64,000 bases of DNA from Dehalococcoidia bacterium (GCA_022825265.1 JAJDXE010000005.1:1-64000), one strand, 5' to 3'. Shown: positions 1-8,689, counted from the stretch's first letter. A program made the numbers and translations. Notes: generated from the sequence alone by a model not told the origin.

Positions 1-42
1 CTGGTCCCCGCGGGGTTTTCCCAAATAACCAACAGTTACCCG

Positions 43-77
43 CCCCCCCCCCCCCCCCCCCCCCCACACACACACAC
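43..77. repeat. C23 homopolymer followed by an (AC)6 microsatellite
   Basis: Twenty-three consecutive C residues (43-65) run directly into six AC units (66-77). A C run this long is exceptional in a bacterial chromosome and lies 42 bases from the window edge. I infer either an assembly or sequencing artefact at a contig end, or a truly slippery tract. It lies upstream of the small gene at 151 and encodes nothing convincing. Confidence 0.9.
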
Positions 78-150
78 CGCTGCCATCGCAGCGGCCCGGT
101 CTGCGGCCTCTCCGATTGCGGATGCAGCCGACGCTCGGTAGGGGGGCAAC

Positions 151-414
151 ATGCTGCTGAGTTTCTTCACGGACATCATCTGGATCATGGTGATTGCCGT
201 AGCCCGGTTCATCCTCTGGCCTCTCCTGGCATTGCTGGACAGGTGGAAGGATCGAAAGCGGGCAAGGCGCGAATGCCCCCGTGAGATCGGAGGTATCGCC
301 ATGAGCAGAGCACTCAAGCAGGCGTACTACGCAGTCCGAGCGCTGGTCCTGATTCCGGCGATGATTGTCATGGGGGCAGCGCTCTACGTCTACGACCGGC
401 TGATCCGCCGTTGA
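151..414 (+). CDS. small two-helix membrane protein, unknown function
   Basis: An 87-residue protein I do not recognise. It starts at ATG after a purine-rich stretch (GTAGGGGGGC) that can act as a ribosome binding site. It has one hydrophobic helix at about residues 4-27, a very basic linker (about 31-41, rich in R and K) and a second hydrophobic helix at about 62-83, with a positively charged C-terminus. This suggests a small inner-membrane hairpin protein with a cytoplasmic basic loop. It stands alone: upstream is the C homopolymer and downstream a hairpin and a convergent gene. It could be a chance ORF, but the two well-formed membrane segments argue for a real gene. Confidence 0.45.
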   Translation: MLLSFFTDIIWIMVIAVARFILWPLLALLDRWKDRKRARRECPREIGGIAMSRALKQAYYAVRALVLIPAMIVMGAALYVYDRLIRR

Positions 415-471
415 CCACGGTCGATAGGCGTCGCCCCAAGGGTACGCCTCAGTTCCTCCGGCAACCACCCG

Positions 472-507
472 AACTGCCCGATCCTCCTCCGCGAGGGTCG
501 GGCAGTT
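472..507. terminator. hairpin between convergent genes
   Basis: Perfect 10-bp inverted repeat AACTGCCCGA (472-481) and TCGGGCAGTT (498-507) with a 16-base loop. It lies between the stop of the plus-strand small gene and the stop of the minus-strand dioxygenase. The T stretch is short, so it may act as a weak, possibly bidirectional, terminator. Confidence 0.55.
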
Positions 508-528
508 TCACGTCCGGCGCGATGGCGG

Positions 529-1434
529 CTAGGCGAACTGGTCCTGACCGGGCGCCATCATGTCCTTGATCTTGTCGGGTTTGTCGACGTAGTCGCGGAA
601 CGGGTACGGGTGCTCGTAGCCGAGGATCTTGTTGAGCTCGGGGTAGCGCTCGAGCCGCTCGGGCGAGACGGCGCCCTCGTTCCACATGCTGAGCCGCTGC
701 ATGTAGGAGCGGATCCAGACAAGGACCATCGTGACGCGCAGGCCGGTGCTCTCTCGATTCATTGCGCCGTGCCAGGTGTTGCCGCCCCAGACGGCGAGCG
801 AGCCGGCTTTGGCTTCGATCGGGACGGGTTCGAACAGCTTGTCGTCGCCCTCCCACTCCCAGAAGTTGGTCTCGTGCGGCGCCGGCGCGCGTCCCCAGCG
901 ATGCGAGCCGGGCACAAACACGGTCGGTCCGTCTTCACGCGAGGAGTAGTCGGTCAGGACCCAGCTGGTGTTGACCAGGTGGGTGTAGGCGGCCTGGGGC
1001 GGGGGCACGCCGTGCGTGTCGTTGTGGATGGCGAGGTAGTTTTTCTCGTGCGGCGGCTTGATGATTGATGAGGTGCCGCCGAGCAGGGCGCTCTGTCCGC
1101 AGTGCCAGCGCGCCATGGTCAGCACGACCGGATTGAGCACGGCCTCGGTGATCACGTCGTCTTCGTTGATCAGTTCCCAGGCGCGCTCGTTCGGGACCGG
1201 GAGATCGGCAGTGCGCCAGTCGTCGATCTCGACGTCGTGACGCTTCTGATAGGTGTTGAGGAGCGCGTCGCGCAGGCGCTCGGCGAAGCCCGGCGAGGTG
1301 CCCAGTTTTTCGGGCGGGATGACGGTGAAACCGTAGGCATCCAACTCGACGATGTGTCGAGCCAGGTCGTGCTCCATGATCGTTTTGACCAATGAGTCGG
1401 CGTTGGGCGACTTCTCCAATGCGGCGATATCCAT
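529..1434 (-). CDS. phytanoyl-CoA dioxygenase (PhyH) family protein
   Basis: A 301-residue non-haem iron, 2-oxoglutarate-dependent oxygenase of the PhyH family, whose members hydroxylate diverse small molecules using O2 and 2-oxoglutarate. Visible features are the HxD iron-binding pair in AIHNDTHG, the distal histidine in NTWHGAMN, and the following arginine in GLRVTMVL expected to hold 2-oxoglutarate. The start was chosen at the ATG giving MDIAAL because GGAGC sits 8-9 bases upstream; the frame stays open for a further 93 codons with low-complexity, shadow-like sequence, so a longer protein is unlikely. It is a single gene, convergent with the small membrane gene, and its true substrate cannot be read from sequence. 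Confidence 0.85.
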   Translation of the reverse strand: MDIAALEKSPNADSLVKTIMEHDLARHIVELDAYGFTVIPPEKLGTSPGFAERLRDALLNTYQKRHDVEIDDWRTADLPVPNERAWELINEDDVITEAVLNPVVLTMARWHCGQSALLGGTSSIIKPPHEKNYLAIHNDTHGVPPPQAAYTHLVNTSWVLTDYSSREDGPTVFVPGSHRWGRAPAPHETNFWEWEGDDKLFEPVPIEAKAGSLAVWGGNTWHGAMNRESTGLRVTMVLVWIRSYMQRLSMWNEGAVSPERLERYPELNKILGYEHPYPFRDYVDKPDKIKDMMAPGQDQFA

Positions 1435-1490
1435 CTCTGCTCCAGTCGGGTGGGACACACGGACGCTTCGAGTCCGCGTCGAACGCGCAC

Positions 1491-1496
1491 AGTCTA
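1491..1496 (-). promoter_or_regulatory. candidate -10 element TAGACT for the PhyH gene
   Basis: TAGACT on the minus strand, about 57 bases before the ATG. It matches the TANNCT hexamer seen in front of many genes in this window. No clear -35 is visible. Confidence 0.4.
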
Positions 1497-1522
1497 GGAC
1501 GGAGTAATCGAACTCGCTCGTC

Positions 1523-3565
1523 CTATTCGCAGACCGGCTCAAAGGCATAGCGCTGCGCTCGGAGGTAGGTGAGCGAAGCATCCAGCGCCTGGAGCATCTG
1601 GCTGCGATCGCCGGGGCCGTCGTGCAGCACCAGAATGACGTTTGGTTTCGCGGAGGCGATGATGTTGGCGGTGATCGCGTCGGCGCCCGGCCTTCGCCAG
1701 TCGGCGGTCTCACCCGTGTTCAGGATCATCGTTAGGCCGATGCTCGCCGCCTGCCTGACCGTCTCCTGGTTGAAGCGATAGTTCGGGGGACGAAAGCATG
1801 GCGTGGCGTGTTCGCCGAGCGCGTGCTGGGTGCGTTGCAGCGTCGCTATGACCCCTTGCTCCGACAGTCGGAGCAGGTCGTCGTGCGCCCAGGTGTGGTT
1901 GGCCAGCGTGTGTCCTTCGCTGACGATTCGGTCGATCACCTCGGGGAACGCGACGGCGCTGCGTCCCACGACGAAGAAGGTGGCTCGCGCGTTGTGACGC
2001 TTGAGTATGTCCAAGACGACCGGCGTGTTCTTCGGGCTTGGGCCGTCGTCGAACGTCAAGTGGATGGTCGCCGGAGGGATGGTCAGTCGCGAAGGACCGG
2101 ACAGGCGATGAAGTTCGAGACACGCGGAGTCTCTTCCAGCGCAGTTTGGCGTCGTGTTGAGCGTCACGACCAGGTCATCGCTTGACTCTGGAATCACGGT
2201 CGCTTGCCAAAGATCGCTTCGGCCTCCGACTCTGCGGACTTGATCGACTCGGCCGCCTCGCACACTGAGGACCTTTTCGCCGAGGGTCCTGGTACTTATC
2301 GAGATTGGTTCGCTGAACGAGATTTCGAAGTCGACCCGATCGAGGCCGCTGTGGTGCTCCGGTGCGCCAGAGAATTCGGCGGTCACTGCGGGACCAGGCA
2401 CCGTCACTTCCGGCCGGTTTGACAGGGGGACCTCATGTTGGGTGCAGATAGCGGCGTCTCTGTTGCAGTCTGAACCGCCGACCAGACGCACGCGAATACT
2501 GGAGCGGCCGTCTGGCATCACCCGCAGATTCCATAGATCGGATCGACCATCCACGCGCTGCGCCGAGATCGGATGTCCGCCGGTCACGCGCAGGGCGCTC
2601 ATGCCCAAGGTGGCGGGGCCGGCTTTGAGCGGATCGCTGAAACGCAGCAACAGAGAAAATGCGTCGCCTCCGTGCTCCGACGGGACATCCTCGAATTCCG
2701 CGGTCAGCGCTTGAGATGCGCGAGGCGGGTGCACTGCTCGCATTGGCGGAGGTTCAGAGTCTCGCGCGATGGTGAGATCCACTTTCTGTCCGTCGCTCCA
2801 GTTCAGGTCGGCATTCGGCCAGACGAAGCGCTCTCCGATTGTGGTTTGCCGCCGGATGGCGTCGCAGGTTGAGAGATGAGTGACCTCCGACGATTCGGCA
2901 TCCTCGATGCTCAGGGAGAAATCGCCGGAGAACGTCTGCCGACTGAACGATTCGAGCACGAGTCCATGGCGGGAGTTGAGGACGCTCAGCACTCCGAATT
3001 GTCGATCAGATTCGCGGAACTGTTGCTGTGCGGCCGCGCCCAGGCCGTCCTGAATCGAGTAGCCGACCAGACCTGAGCGTCGCTTGTGTTCTTCAATGAC
3101 GATCGAAGCGGACCAGATTGTCGTGGGCTCCGCGTTGACTTTCGGTTCCAGATCGATGCGGGGAACCGGGACGACTTCCCACTCCAAGAGGTACGTGCTG
3201 ACCTGTTCGGCCGGATCGGACCATTGCGACCAGCCTCTGCAGTTGCCGGCTCGGACTCGAAGCGCGTCTACGGTCGAATCTGATGGCAGATTGCTAATGA
3301 TCGCCAGCGAGCCGTCGAACGTTGCGGCGACGCCGGCCTGCTCGTCGGGCAGATTGACCCATCCGGAAGGACGCCGGAGCTGGATCTCGTAGCGATCTGC
3401 TCCGGCGACATCGCTCCAGTCGACTTCGACGATGCCTTCGTGGATCGCTTGAAGGGTTGGCGCGTCCAGAGATTCGAGCCGTGCGAGCTGCGAGTTGAAC
3501 AGGGTTGACCAGCCGAGTACCAGCCAGATCGCGGCCAGCGTTGCTGTCCCGCCGAGCATCGTCAC
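1523..3565 (-). CDS. secreted polysaccharide deacetylase with N-terminal beta domains
   Basis: A 680-residue multidomain protein. Residues about 4-24 form a membrane or signal segment. A fibronectin-like domain follows (about 35-130), then a domain opening with TTIWSA and closing with LNWSDGQKVDLTI (about 150-270), then two related Ig-like repeats (about 285-390 and 395-495), both of the type F..P..H.G...F...FS. The C-terminal 180 residues are a NodB/CE4 polysaccharide deacetylase: LTFDDGP (catalytic and metal Asp), NHTWAH (metal histidines), FRPPNYRFN and LVLHDG. Such enzymes remove acetyl groups from cell-wall or extracellular glycans, using zinc or cobalt. The first codon is GTG, with TAATCT 7 bases upstream; an ATG two codons later is an alternative start. 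The protein probably acts outside the membrane on peptidoglycan or exopolysaccharide. Confidence 0.85.
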   Translation of the reverse strand: MTMLGGTATLAAIWLVLGWSTLFNSQLARLESLDAPTLQAIHEGIVEVDWSDVAGADRYEIQLRRPSGWVNLPDEQAGVAATFDGSLAIISNLPSDSTVDALRVRAGNCRGWSQWSDPAEQVSTYLLEWEVVPVPRIDLEPKVNAEPTTIWSASIVIEEHKRRSGLVGYSIQDGLGAAAQQQFRESDRQFGVLSVLNSRHGLVLESFSRQTFSGDFSLSIEDAESSEVTHLSTCDAIRRQTTIGERFVWPNADLNWSDGQKVDLTIARDSEPPPMRAVHPPRASQALTAEFEDVPSEHGGDAFSLLLRFSDPLKAGPATLGMSALRVTGGHPISAQRVDGRSDLWNLRVMPDGRSSIRVRLVGGSDCNRDAAICTQHEVPLSNRPEVTVPGPAVTAEFSGAPEHHSGLDRVDFEISFSEPISISTRTLGEKVLSVRGGRVDQVRRVGGRSDLWQATVIPESSDDLVVTLNTTPNCAGRDSACLELHRLSGPSRLTIPPATIHLTFDDGPSPKNTPVVLDILKRHNARATFFVVGRSAVAFPEVIDRIVSEGHTLANHTWAHDDLLRLSEQGVIATLQRTQHALGEHATPCFRPPNYRFNQETVRQAASIGLTMILNTGETADWRRPGADAITANIIASAKPNVILVLHDGPGDRSQMLQALDASLTYLRAQRYAFEPVCE

Positions 3566-3572
3566 GGGCGTC

Positions 3573-3578
3573 AGATTA
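3573..3578 (-). promoter_or_regulatory. -10 element TAATCT placed for a leaderless mRNA
   Basis: TAATCT on the minus strand ends 7 bases before the GTG of the deacetylase. No Shine-Dalgarno sequence is present. The spacing implies transcription starting at or next to the start codon. Confidence 0.5.
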
Positions 3579-3667
3579 CTGGACTAACTCGAGGCACTCT
3601 TCGTTGGATGGTCTGGGCATCGCCTTGACGGGGGACAGTTCGACAGGTCGTTAGGGACTACGCATGG

Positions 3668-3673
3668 TAGTCT
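3668..3673 (+). promoter_or_regulatory. candidate -10 element TAGTCT for the cobalamin operon
   Basis: TAGTCT lies about 20 bases before the first conserved part of the riboswitch, where a promoter is needed. It fits the TANNCT pattern of the window. The -35 is not obvious. Confidence 0.45.
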
Positions 3674-3689
3674 CAGCGCAGCAGTATTC

Positions 3690-3872
3690 GTTCAGGTGCC
3701 CGTCCCGGGAGAATAGGGAAGTCGGTGAGAATCCGACGCGGTAGCGCCACTGTAAGCGGGGCTCGCAAGAGCATCATGGAGAGCTGATACCCACTGTCGA
3801 CTGACTTGACGTCGATGGGAAGGGTCCGGCACAACACCCACCCGCAAGCCAGGAGACCTGCCTGGACGAGAG
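3690..3872 (+). promoter_or_regulatory. cobalamin (B12) riboswitch
   Basis: Hallmarks appear in order: GGTGCC (3695), GAATAGGGAA (3711-3720), the CGGTGAGAATCCGACGCGG block, the B12 box core AGCGCCACTGT (about 3743-3753), and the closing AAGCCAGGAGACCTGCC (3846-3862). This is the adenosylcobalamin-type aptamer in front of B12 transport and salvage genes. The downstream hairpin and T tract indicate control by premature termination when the cofactor is abundant. Confidence 0.95.
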
Positions 3873-3949
3873 GTGACAACTCTCCGCCATAGAGAGGTCC
3901 CTCGATCTCCGGGCGCCAGTTCTGGTAGTGCCGGGCAGGTCGAACACCG

Positions 3950-3984
3950 AACCTCCAGCGGAGCCGCTGGAGGTTTTCTTTGTT
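3950..3984 (+). terminator. rho-independent terminator, riboswitch expression platform
   Basis: Perfect stem AACCTCCAGCG and CGCTGGAGGTT with a GAGC loop, followed by TTCTTTGTT. It ends about 20 bases before btuC. This is the off-switch of the cobalamin riboswitch. The pairing that disrupts it when ligand is absent was not resolved by eye. Confidence 0.9.
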
Positions 3985-4000
3985 CACCGCAGTCCAGGTG

Positions 4001-5053
4001 ATGAGGGGTTACCGCCAACTGGGCGTCAGCGCGCGTCTGACGATTGGCATGTCGATCCTCGCTGCGCTGGTGTTGGTGGTCGGTCTGATTTCGTTGACTC
4101 TCGGACCGGTGGACATTCCCGCCAGTCACATCGCCTGGATTGCGTTGTCCAGTATCGGTTTCGATGTCCCCGAGTTCGGTCGCACTGAACAACTGGTGAT
4201 CGATCAGATTCGTTTGCCACGGATTGTCGTCGGGGCGGCTGTGGGCATGGCGCTCGGTGTGGCAGGTGCGACGATGCAGGGTCTGTTCCGCAATCCGATG
4301 GCCGATCCGGGAATCATCGGGGTCTCAGCCGGTGGGGCTTTGGGCGCTGTTGTGGCGATTGCGAGCGGCCTGACCGGGCTGTTCTTTCTCGCGCTGCCGG
4401 TGTTTGCGTTTGTCGGAGCGATGGGCGCCGCGTTGTTGGTGTATGGGATCGCCGTTGTCGGTGGACATTTTTCCATGGCGACCCTGCTGCTTGCGGGCGT
4501 CGCGGTCAACGCGTTTCTCGGCGCGATCGTCTCGGCGATCATCATCGTTCTGCCGGACAACGCGGCATTGCGAGAGATTCTCTTCTGGCTGGCCGGGGGG
4601 CTGGATTCTCGTTCCTGGGAGCACGTTCGCACTGCCGGACCGCTGATCCTGGGCAGCACGGTCCTGCTCCTGCTGCTGGCGCGCGACCTGAATCTGTTGA
4701 TGCTCGGCGATGACGAAGCCCGCTCGATGGGTGTGCGTGTCGGCGCGACGCGGGTCGCCATGTTGCTGGCGGCCTCGCTGGCGACCGGCGCTGCTGTCGC
4801 GGTGAGCGGCACGATCGCCTTTGTTGGATTGGTCGTGCCGCACACGTTGCGGCTGATGCTGGGTCCCGATAATCGAGTGCTGATTCCCATGAGTGCGCTC
4901 GGCGGTGCTGTCTTCGTGATTCTTGCCGACACCGTGGCGCGGACCATTATCCAGCCTGCGGAGTTTCGTGTCGGCATCTTGACCGCATTCGTCGGCGCAC
5001 CCTTTTTCATCTTGTTGCTGATCAAGAACAAACGACAGGTCTACTCGCTGTGA
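4001..5053 (+). CDS. btuC: cobalamin/corrinoid ABC transporter, permease
   Basis: A 350-residue FecCD-family inner-membrane permease with about ten hydrophobic helices. The family signature GLFRNPMADPGIIGVSAGG (about residues 88-106) and the cytoplasmic loop that contacts the ATPase are present. It moves corrinoid delivered by the binding lipoprotein in the next gene. I placed the start at ATG 4001; the frame is open back to a TTG at 3980, but that codon lies inside the terminator T tract. GTG 3998 is an equal alternative. It is the first gene of the riboswitch-controlled operon and is followed after 22 bases by btuF. An iron-siderophore permease would look similar; the riboswitch decides for B12. 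Confidence 0.9.
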   Translation: MRGYRQLGVSARLTIGMSILAALVLVVGLISLTLGPVDIPASHIAWIALSSIGFDVPEFGRTEQLVIDQIRLPRIVVGAAVGMALGVAGATMQGLFRNPMADPGIIGVSAGGALGAVVAIASGLTGLFFLALPVFAFVGAMGAALLVYGIAVVGGHFSMATLLLAGVAVNAFLGAIVSAIIIVLPDNAALREILFWLAGGLDSRSWEHVRTAGPLILGSTVLLLLLARDLNLLMLGDDEARSMGVRVGATRVAMLLAASLATGAAVAVSGTIAFVGLVVPHTLRLMLGPDNRVLIPMSALGGAVFVILADTVARTIIQPAEFRVGILTAFVGAPFFILLLIKNKRQVYSL

Positions 5054-5075
5054 GTAGGCGTCGGGAGGAGGATCG

Positions 5076-6128
5076 ATGTTGAAGTCTCGCATGCAAATTT
5101 TGACGCTGGGAATCGTGCTCGCCGTCGGCGTGCTGGTGGCCGCCTGCTCGGGCGACGGCCCGCCATCCGTTCCGGTGCGGGAGCAGCCGGACCAGCTAGC
5201 CGAGCGCTCACTGGCAGGCGTGCGCGGGATTGTCGATCCGAACAATTCAGGTTGGCCTCGATCAGTCGAGGGTCTCAACGGGATGGTCAGCATCCCGGCC
5301 AAGCCGGAGCGAATCATCACAGCATCGATCGGGCACGACGAGATCACGCTGGCGCTCGTGCCCAACGAGCGACTTGTGGCGGTGGGAGAGGTCACCAAGA
5401 TTTTGACCTACTCGAATGTTTCCGATCTGGTTCAGGACAAGGCCGTCATTACTCGTGACCCGGAGACGATCATCGCCGAGGCTCCGGACGTCGTCGTGAC
5501 CAGCCCGTTCTATCCGGCGGAGGGCATTGACGCGCTTGAGCGCGCCGGTATCGCTGTGATCCAGACTGAGTTGATTCAGACTCCAGAGTCGCGAATCAAC
5601 GCGATCTTGCTGATGGGTTACATCTTTGGCGAAGAAGAGCGCGCCTGGGAGTTCGCCGATGAAATCCAGGCTCGGTTCGATGCGCTAGTCAGTGTCACTG
5701 CGGCCAAGGAATCGAAGCCAAGAGTGCTCGCGCTGACGCAATACTCCGACACGCTCTGGGTGGCCGGTGCGGATTCTACCGAAGGCGGCGTGATCGATGC
5801 TGCCGGCGGGATCAATGCGGCGGCTGAGGCCGGCATACAAGGCAATCAAACGACGAGCCTCGAGGGCGTAATCGCGATGGCTCCGGATGTGATCGTCATT
5901 GCCCAGCCGATCGAGTTTGGCGCCGAGGAGTTCCGTCAGAGCCTGTTCGACAACCAGGCGCTAGCCGAAGTGCCGGCGATCAAGAACGGCGCCGTCCATG
6001 TCGTAGAAAGCAAGCACTTCACGACGCTGTCGTTCTGGAACATTCGCGGAGCCGAGGACCTGGCGCGGATTCTCTGGCCCGACGACTTTCCCGATCCGCC
6101 CGTCGCAACCTTCAGTCTGGCCGAGTAG
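5076..6128 (+). CDS. btuF: corrinoid-binding lipoprotein of ABC transporter
   Basis: A 350-residue periplasmic-type binding protein anchored as a lipoprotein: signal peptide at residues 1-23 and lipobox LVAAC with the acylated cysteine at 24. It is followed by a low-complexity tether to about residue 70 and then a two-lobed class III binding domain (PERIITASIGHDEITLAL at its start, APDVIVIAQP in the second lobe). It captures corrinoid outside the membrane and delivers it to BtuC. GGAGGAGG stands just before the ATG. It lies between the permease and the ATPase genes, 22 and 7 bases away. An asparagine-rich insertion typical of ferric siderophore binders is not seen, but ligand type rests on context. 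Confidence 0.88.
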   Translation: MLKSRMQILTLGIVLAVGVLVAACSGDGPPSVPVREQPDQLAERSLAGVRGIVDPNNSGWPRSVEGLNGMVSIPAKPERIITASIGHDEITLALVPNERLVAVGEVTKILTYSNVSDLVQDKAVITRDPETIIAEAPDVVVTSPFYPAEGIDALERAGIAVIQTELIQTPESRINAILLMGYIFGEEERAWEFADEIQARFDALVSVTAAKESKPRVLALTQYSDTLWVAGADSTEGGVIDAAGGINAAAEAGIQGNQTTSLEGVIAMAPDVIVIAQPIEFGAEEFRQSLFDNQALAEVPAIKNGAVHVVESKHFTTLSFWNIRGAEDLARILWPDDFPDPPVATFSLAE

Positions 6129-6135
6129 GAGTGGG

Positions 6136-7041
6136 ATGTCGATGAGCAACAACAATTACTCGCCGGCGGTCGATGCGCAGTCGTTGAGCTTCAACGTTGA
6201 TGCGACGAGGCTGCTCGACCAGGTTGACCTCCGCGCCGAGCGAGGTCAGTTCGTTGGACTGATTGGTCCCAATGGCGCGGGCAAGTCGACGCTGCTGCGT
6301 GCGATCTCGAACGTGCTCAGCTACCAGGAAGGGACAGTCTCGCTGCATGGTGCTGACTTGAAGTCGCTTCCGGCGCGGAAGGTTGCCGAGATTCTCGCGT
6401 TGGTTCCCCAGATCGCCCCGTACACCCAGGGGTTCACCGCGTTCGAGCTGGTGTTGATGGGTCGCTATCCGCACCTGGGACGCTTCCAGGTCGAGGGGCC
6501 GACCGACGACCGGATCGCCAGGGATGCGATGCGGCTGACAGAGACGGAGAACTTCTCAAGCCGAACGATCGAGACGTTGTCCGGAGGTGAGCGCCAGCGA
6601 GTGTTTCTCGCCCGCGCCGTGGCGCAGCAGCCGCAGGTGCTGTTGCTCGATGAGCCGACCTCCAACCTCGATGTTCTGCACCAGCTCAAAATCCTGACGC
6701 TGGTGGAGCGGCTCGTTGAGGACGGATTGACGGCCGTTGCGGCGATCCATGATCTCAACCTGGCTGCGCGATTTTGCGACCGGTTGGTCCTCCTGGCCGG
6801 GGGACGTGTCGTAACCGAAGGCTCTGCTCAAGAGGTGTTGACGCCTGAGACGATTGAGTCGGCGTTTGGCGTGAAGTCCGCGATTTATCGGGAGCCGGTG
6901 ACCGGCGCGCTCGCGGTCAGCCTGATTGAGCCGGCAGATGGCGCTCCTACTGGAGTCGAACTACGAGAGGACGCTGTTCCCCTGCTCGACGATGAACCAG
7001 CCGCGGCGACAAGAAGTGAGGCTGCCAGTGCCATCCGCTAG
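6136..7041 (+). CDS. btuD: corrinoid ABC transporter, ATP-binding protein
   Basis: A 301-residue ABC ATPase: Walker A GPNGAGKST (about residues 44-52), Q-loop in LVPQ, signature LSGGERQ (about 151-157), Walker B VLLLDEP and the switch histidine in AAIHDLN. It powers BtuC. It is about 45 residues longer than typical BtuD because of an acidic and alanine-rich tail after the nucleotide domain. AGGAGTGGG precedes the ATG. The tail overlaps the likely start of cobO, a normal sign of translational coupling in this operon. Confidence 0.9.
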   Translation: MSMSNNNYSPAVDAQSLSFNVDATRLLDQVDLRAERGQFVGLIGPNGAGKSTLLRAISNVLSYQEGTVSLHGADLKSLPARKVAEILALVPQIAPYTQGFTAFELVLMGRYPHLGRFQVEGPTDDRIARDAMRLTETENFSSRTIETLSGGERQRVFLARAVAQQPQVLLLDEPTSNLDVLHQLKILTLVERLVEDGLTAVAAIHDLNLAARFCDRLVLLAGGRVVTEGSAQEVLTPETIESAFGVKSAIYREPVTGALAVSLIEPADGAPTGVELREDAVPLLDDEPAAATRSEAASAIR

Positions 7042-7609
7042 CGATCCGTCGCAACGACCGGATCCTCTTGAGAAGGTCGGCCCGCGCAGGCGTCATGGCC
7101 TGGTGATCGTCAACACGGGGGAGGGCAAAGGAAAGACGACGGCGGCACTCGGCGTCCTGTTTCGCGCCTGGGGGCGCGACTTCAACGTTCGCATGTTCCA
7201 GTTCATCAAGCACTCGACTGCGAGGTTTGGTGAGCATCGCGCGGCCAAGAAGATCGGACTGCAGATCGAATCTCTCGGCGACGGGTTCACCTGGCTGTCG
7301 AAGGACATGGACGAGACGACTGCGCTAGCGGTGGCGCAATGGGAGCGCTGCCAAGATGCGATTCTGCATGGGGACGAAGACATCATCGTGCTGGACGAGT
7401 TCACGTATGCCATGCACTACGGCTGGATCCCTGTCGGTGATGTGGTCGAGACGCTGAAGCAACGGCCTGAGCAAATGCATGTGATCATCACGGGCAGGTA
7501 TGCGCCAGAGGAACTGGTCGACTATGCCGACCTCGTGACCGAGATGAAGCTGATCAAGCATCCTTACGAGGAGCAAGGCATCAAGGCGCAGCCTGGCATT
7601 GAGTTCTAG
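6992..7609 (+). CDS. cobO: cob(I)yrinic acid a,c-diamide adenosyltransferase
   Basis: The 205-residue corrinoid adenosyltransferase of the CobA/CobO/BtuR type attaches the 5-deoxyadenosyl group of ATP to Co(I) corrinoids, making the active cofactor and trapping salvaged corrinoid in the cell. The P-loop NTGEGKGKTTAALG is clear (about residues 40-53), followed by RAWGR, the Walker B-like IIVLDEFTYA, and ITGRYAPEEL near the end. The start is uncertain: ATG 6992 gives an overlap of 50 bases with btuD; GTG 7028, preceded by GTGAGG, is a good alternative and would still overlap the btuD stop. Confidence 0.92.
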   Translation: MNQPRRQEVRLPVPSASDPSQRPDPLEKVGPRRRHGLVIVNTGEGKGKTTAALGVLFRAWGRDFNVRMFQFIKHSTARFGEHRAAKKIGLQIESLGDGFTWLSKDMDETTALAVAQWERCQDAILHGDEDIIVLDEFTYAMHYGWIPVGDVVETLKQRPEQMHVIITGRYAPEELVDYADLVTEMKLIKHPYEEQGIKAQPGIEF

Positions 7610-7627
7610 AGGGCGCGGTCCGTTCAC

Positions 7628-8689
7628 ATGATCATGCTCGACGACATCCTTCGCATCATCGAACCACTCGACCGCGACGCCATGGCGGCGGCGGAGCGGC
7701 GCCAGCAGCAACTGACGAAACCACCCGGCAGCCTGGGACGGCTGGAAGAGCTGTCGATCCTGCTGGCCGGGATGCAGGGCGACGAGCACCCGCGCGGTTA
7801 CCGCAAGCAGCTCATCCTCGCAGCCGGCGACCACGGCATCGCCGCGAGCGGCGTGAGCAGCTATCCCCAGGAGGTCACGGCTCAGATGGTGCAGAACTTC
7901 CTCGAGGGCGGGGCGGCCGTCAACGCGCTCGCCCAGCGAGCCGGCGTCGATCTGACCATCGTCGACGCCGGCGTCGCGGTGCCGGTGGGTCCGTCGGACG
8001 CGCTGGTTTCGGTGCGCCTCGGATTCGGGACGCAGAACATTGCCGAAGGGCCGGCGATGACCCTGGATCAGGCTGAAGCTGCGCTCGACGCGGGGGGCAA
8101 GATTGCGCGGGCGGCAGCGGCCTACGACGACATCATCGGGATCGGAGAGATGGGTATCGGCAACACGACCTCCGCCGCCGCGATCGTTTCGGTGCTGTGC
8201 GGGCGTCCGCCAGAAGCGGTGACGGGCCGGGGCGCGTCTCGGAGCGATGGGCAGCTCGCGCGGAAGGTCGCCGTGGTGAAGCGGGCAATCGCCGTCAACC
8301 AGCCCGACCCGACAGACGGTATGGACGTGCTGCGCACGCTTGGGGGATTCGAAATCGGCGTCCTGGCAGGCGTCGTGCTGGGCGCAGCCTCGCGGCGGAC
8401 GCCGGTGGTCCTGGACGGGTTCATCACGGCCGCGGCGGCGTTGATCGCACAGTCGATTGTGCCGCTGAGCCGGGACTATCTGATCGCCGGTCACCGTTCT
8501 GCGGAGCGTGGCCATGGCATCGCGCTTGAACACCTGGGGCTCGAGCCGCTGCTCGACCTGGGGATGCGGCTGGGCGAAGGCACGGGCGCGGTGCTGGCGA
8601 TGGGCATCGTCGACGCCGCGGCGGCCAGTCTGAATGAGATGGCCACGTTCACGGAGGCTGGCGTGTCGGACCAGGATGCCTCGCCGTGA
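7628..8689 (+). CDS. cobT: nicotinate-nucleotide--dimethylbenzimidazole phosphoribosyltransferase
   Basis: A 353-residue CobT. It activates the lower-ligand base by transferring phosphoribose from nicotinate mononucleotide, giving alpha-ribazole phosphate. Conserved stretches are KPPGSLGRLE (about 31-40), AAGDHGIAASGVSSYPQEVT, GEMGIGNTTSAAA and the catalytic glutamate in RLGEGTGA near residue 318. Length is normal. Its last base pairs overlap the GTG start of cobS (GTGA), so the two are translationally coupled. Which benzimidazole or other base is used cannot be read from the sequence; no bluB or cbiB/cobD gene is present in the operon. Confidence 0.96.
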   Translation: MIMLDDILRIIEPLDRDAMAAAERRQQQLTKPPGSLGRLEELSILLAGMQGDEHPRGYRKQLILAAGDHGIAASGVSSYPQEVTAQMVQNFLEGGAAVNALAQRAGVDLTIVDAGVAVPVGPSDALVSVRLGFGTQNIAEGPAMTLDQAEAALDAGGKIARAAAAYDDIIGIGEMGIGNTTSAAAIVSVLCGRPPEAVTGRGASRSDGQLARKVAVVKRAIAVNQPDPTDGMDVLRTLGGFEIGVLAGVVLGAASRRTPVVLDGFITAAAALIAQSIVPLSRDYLIAGHRSAERGHGIALEHLGLEPLLDLGMRLGEGTGAVLAMGIVDAAAASLNEMATFTEAGVSDQDASP

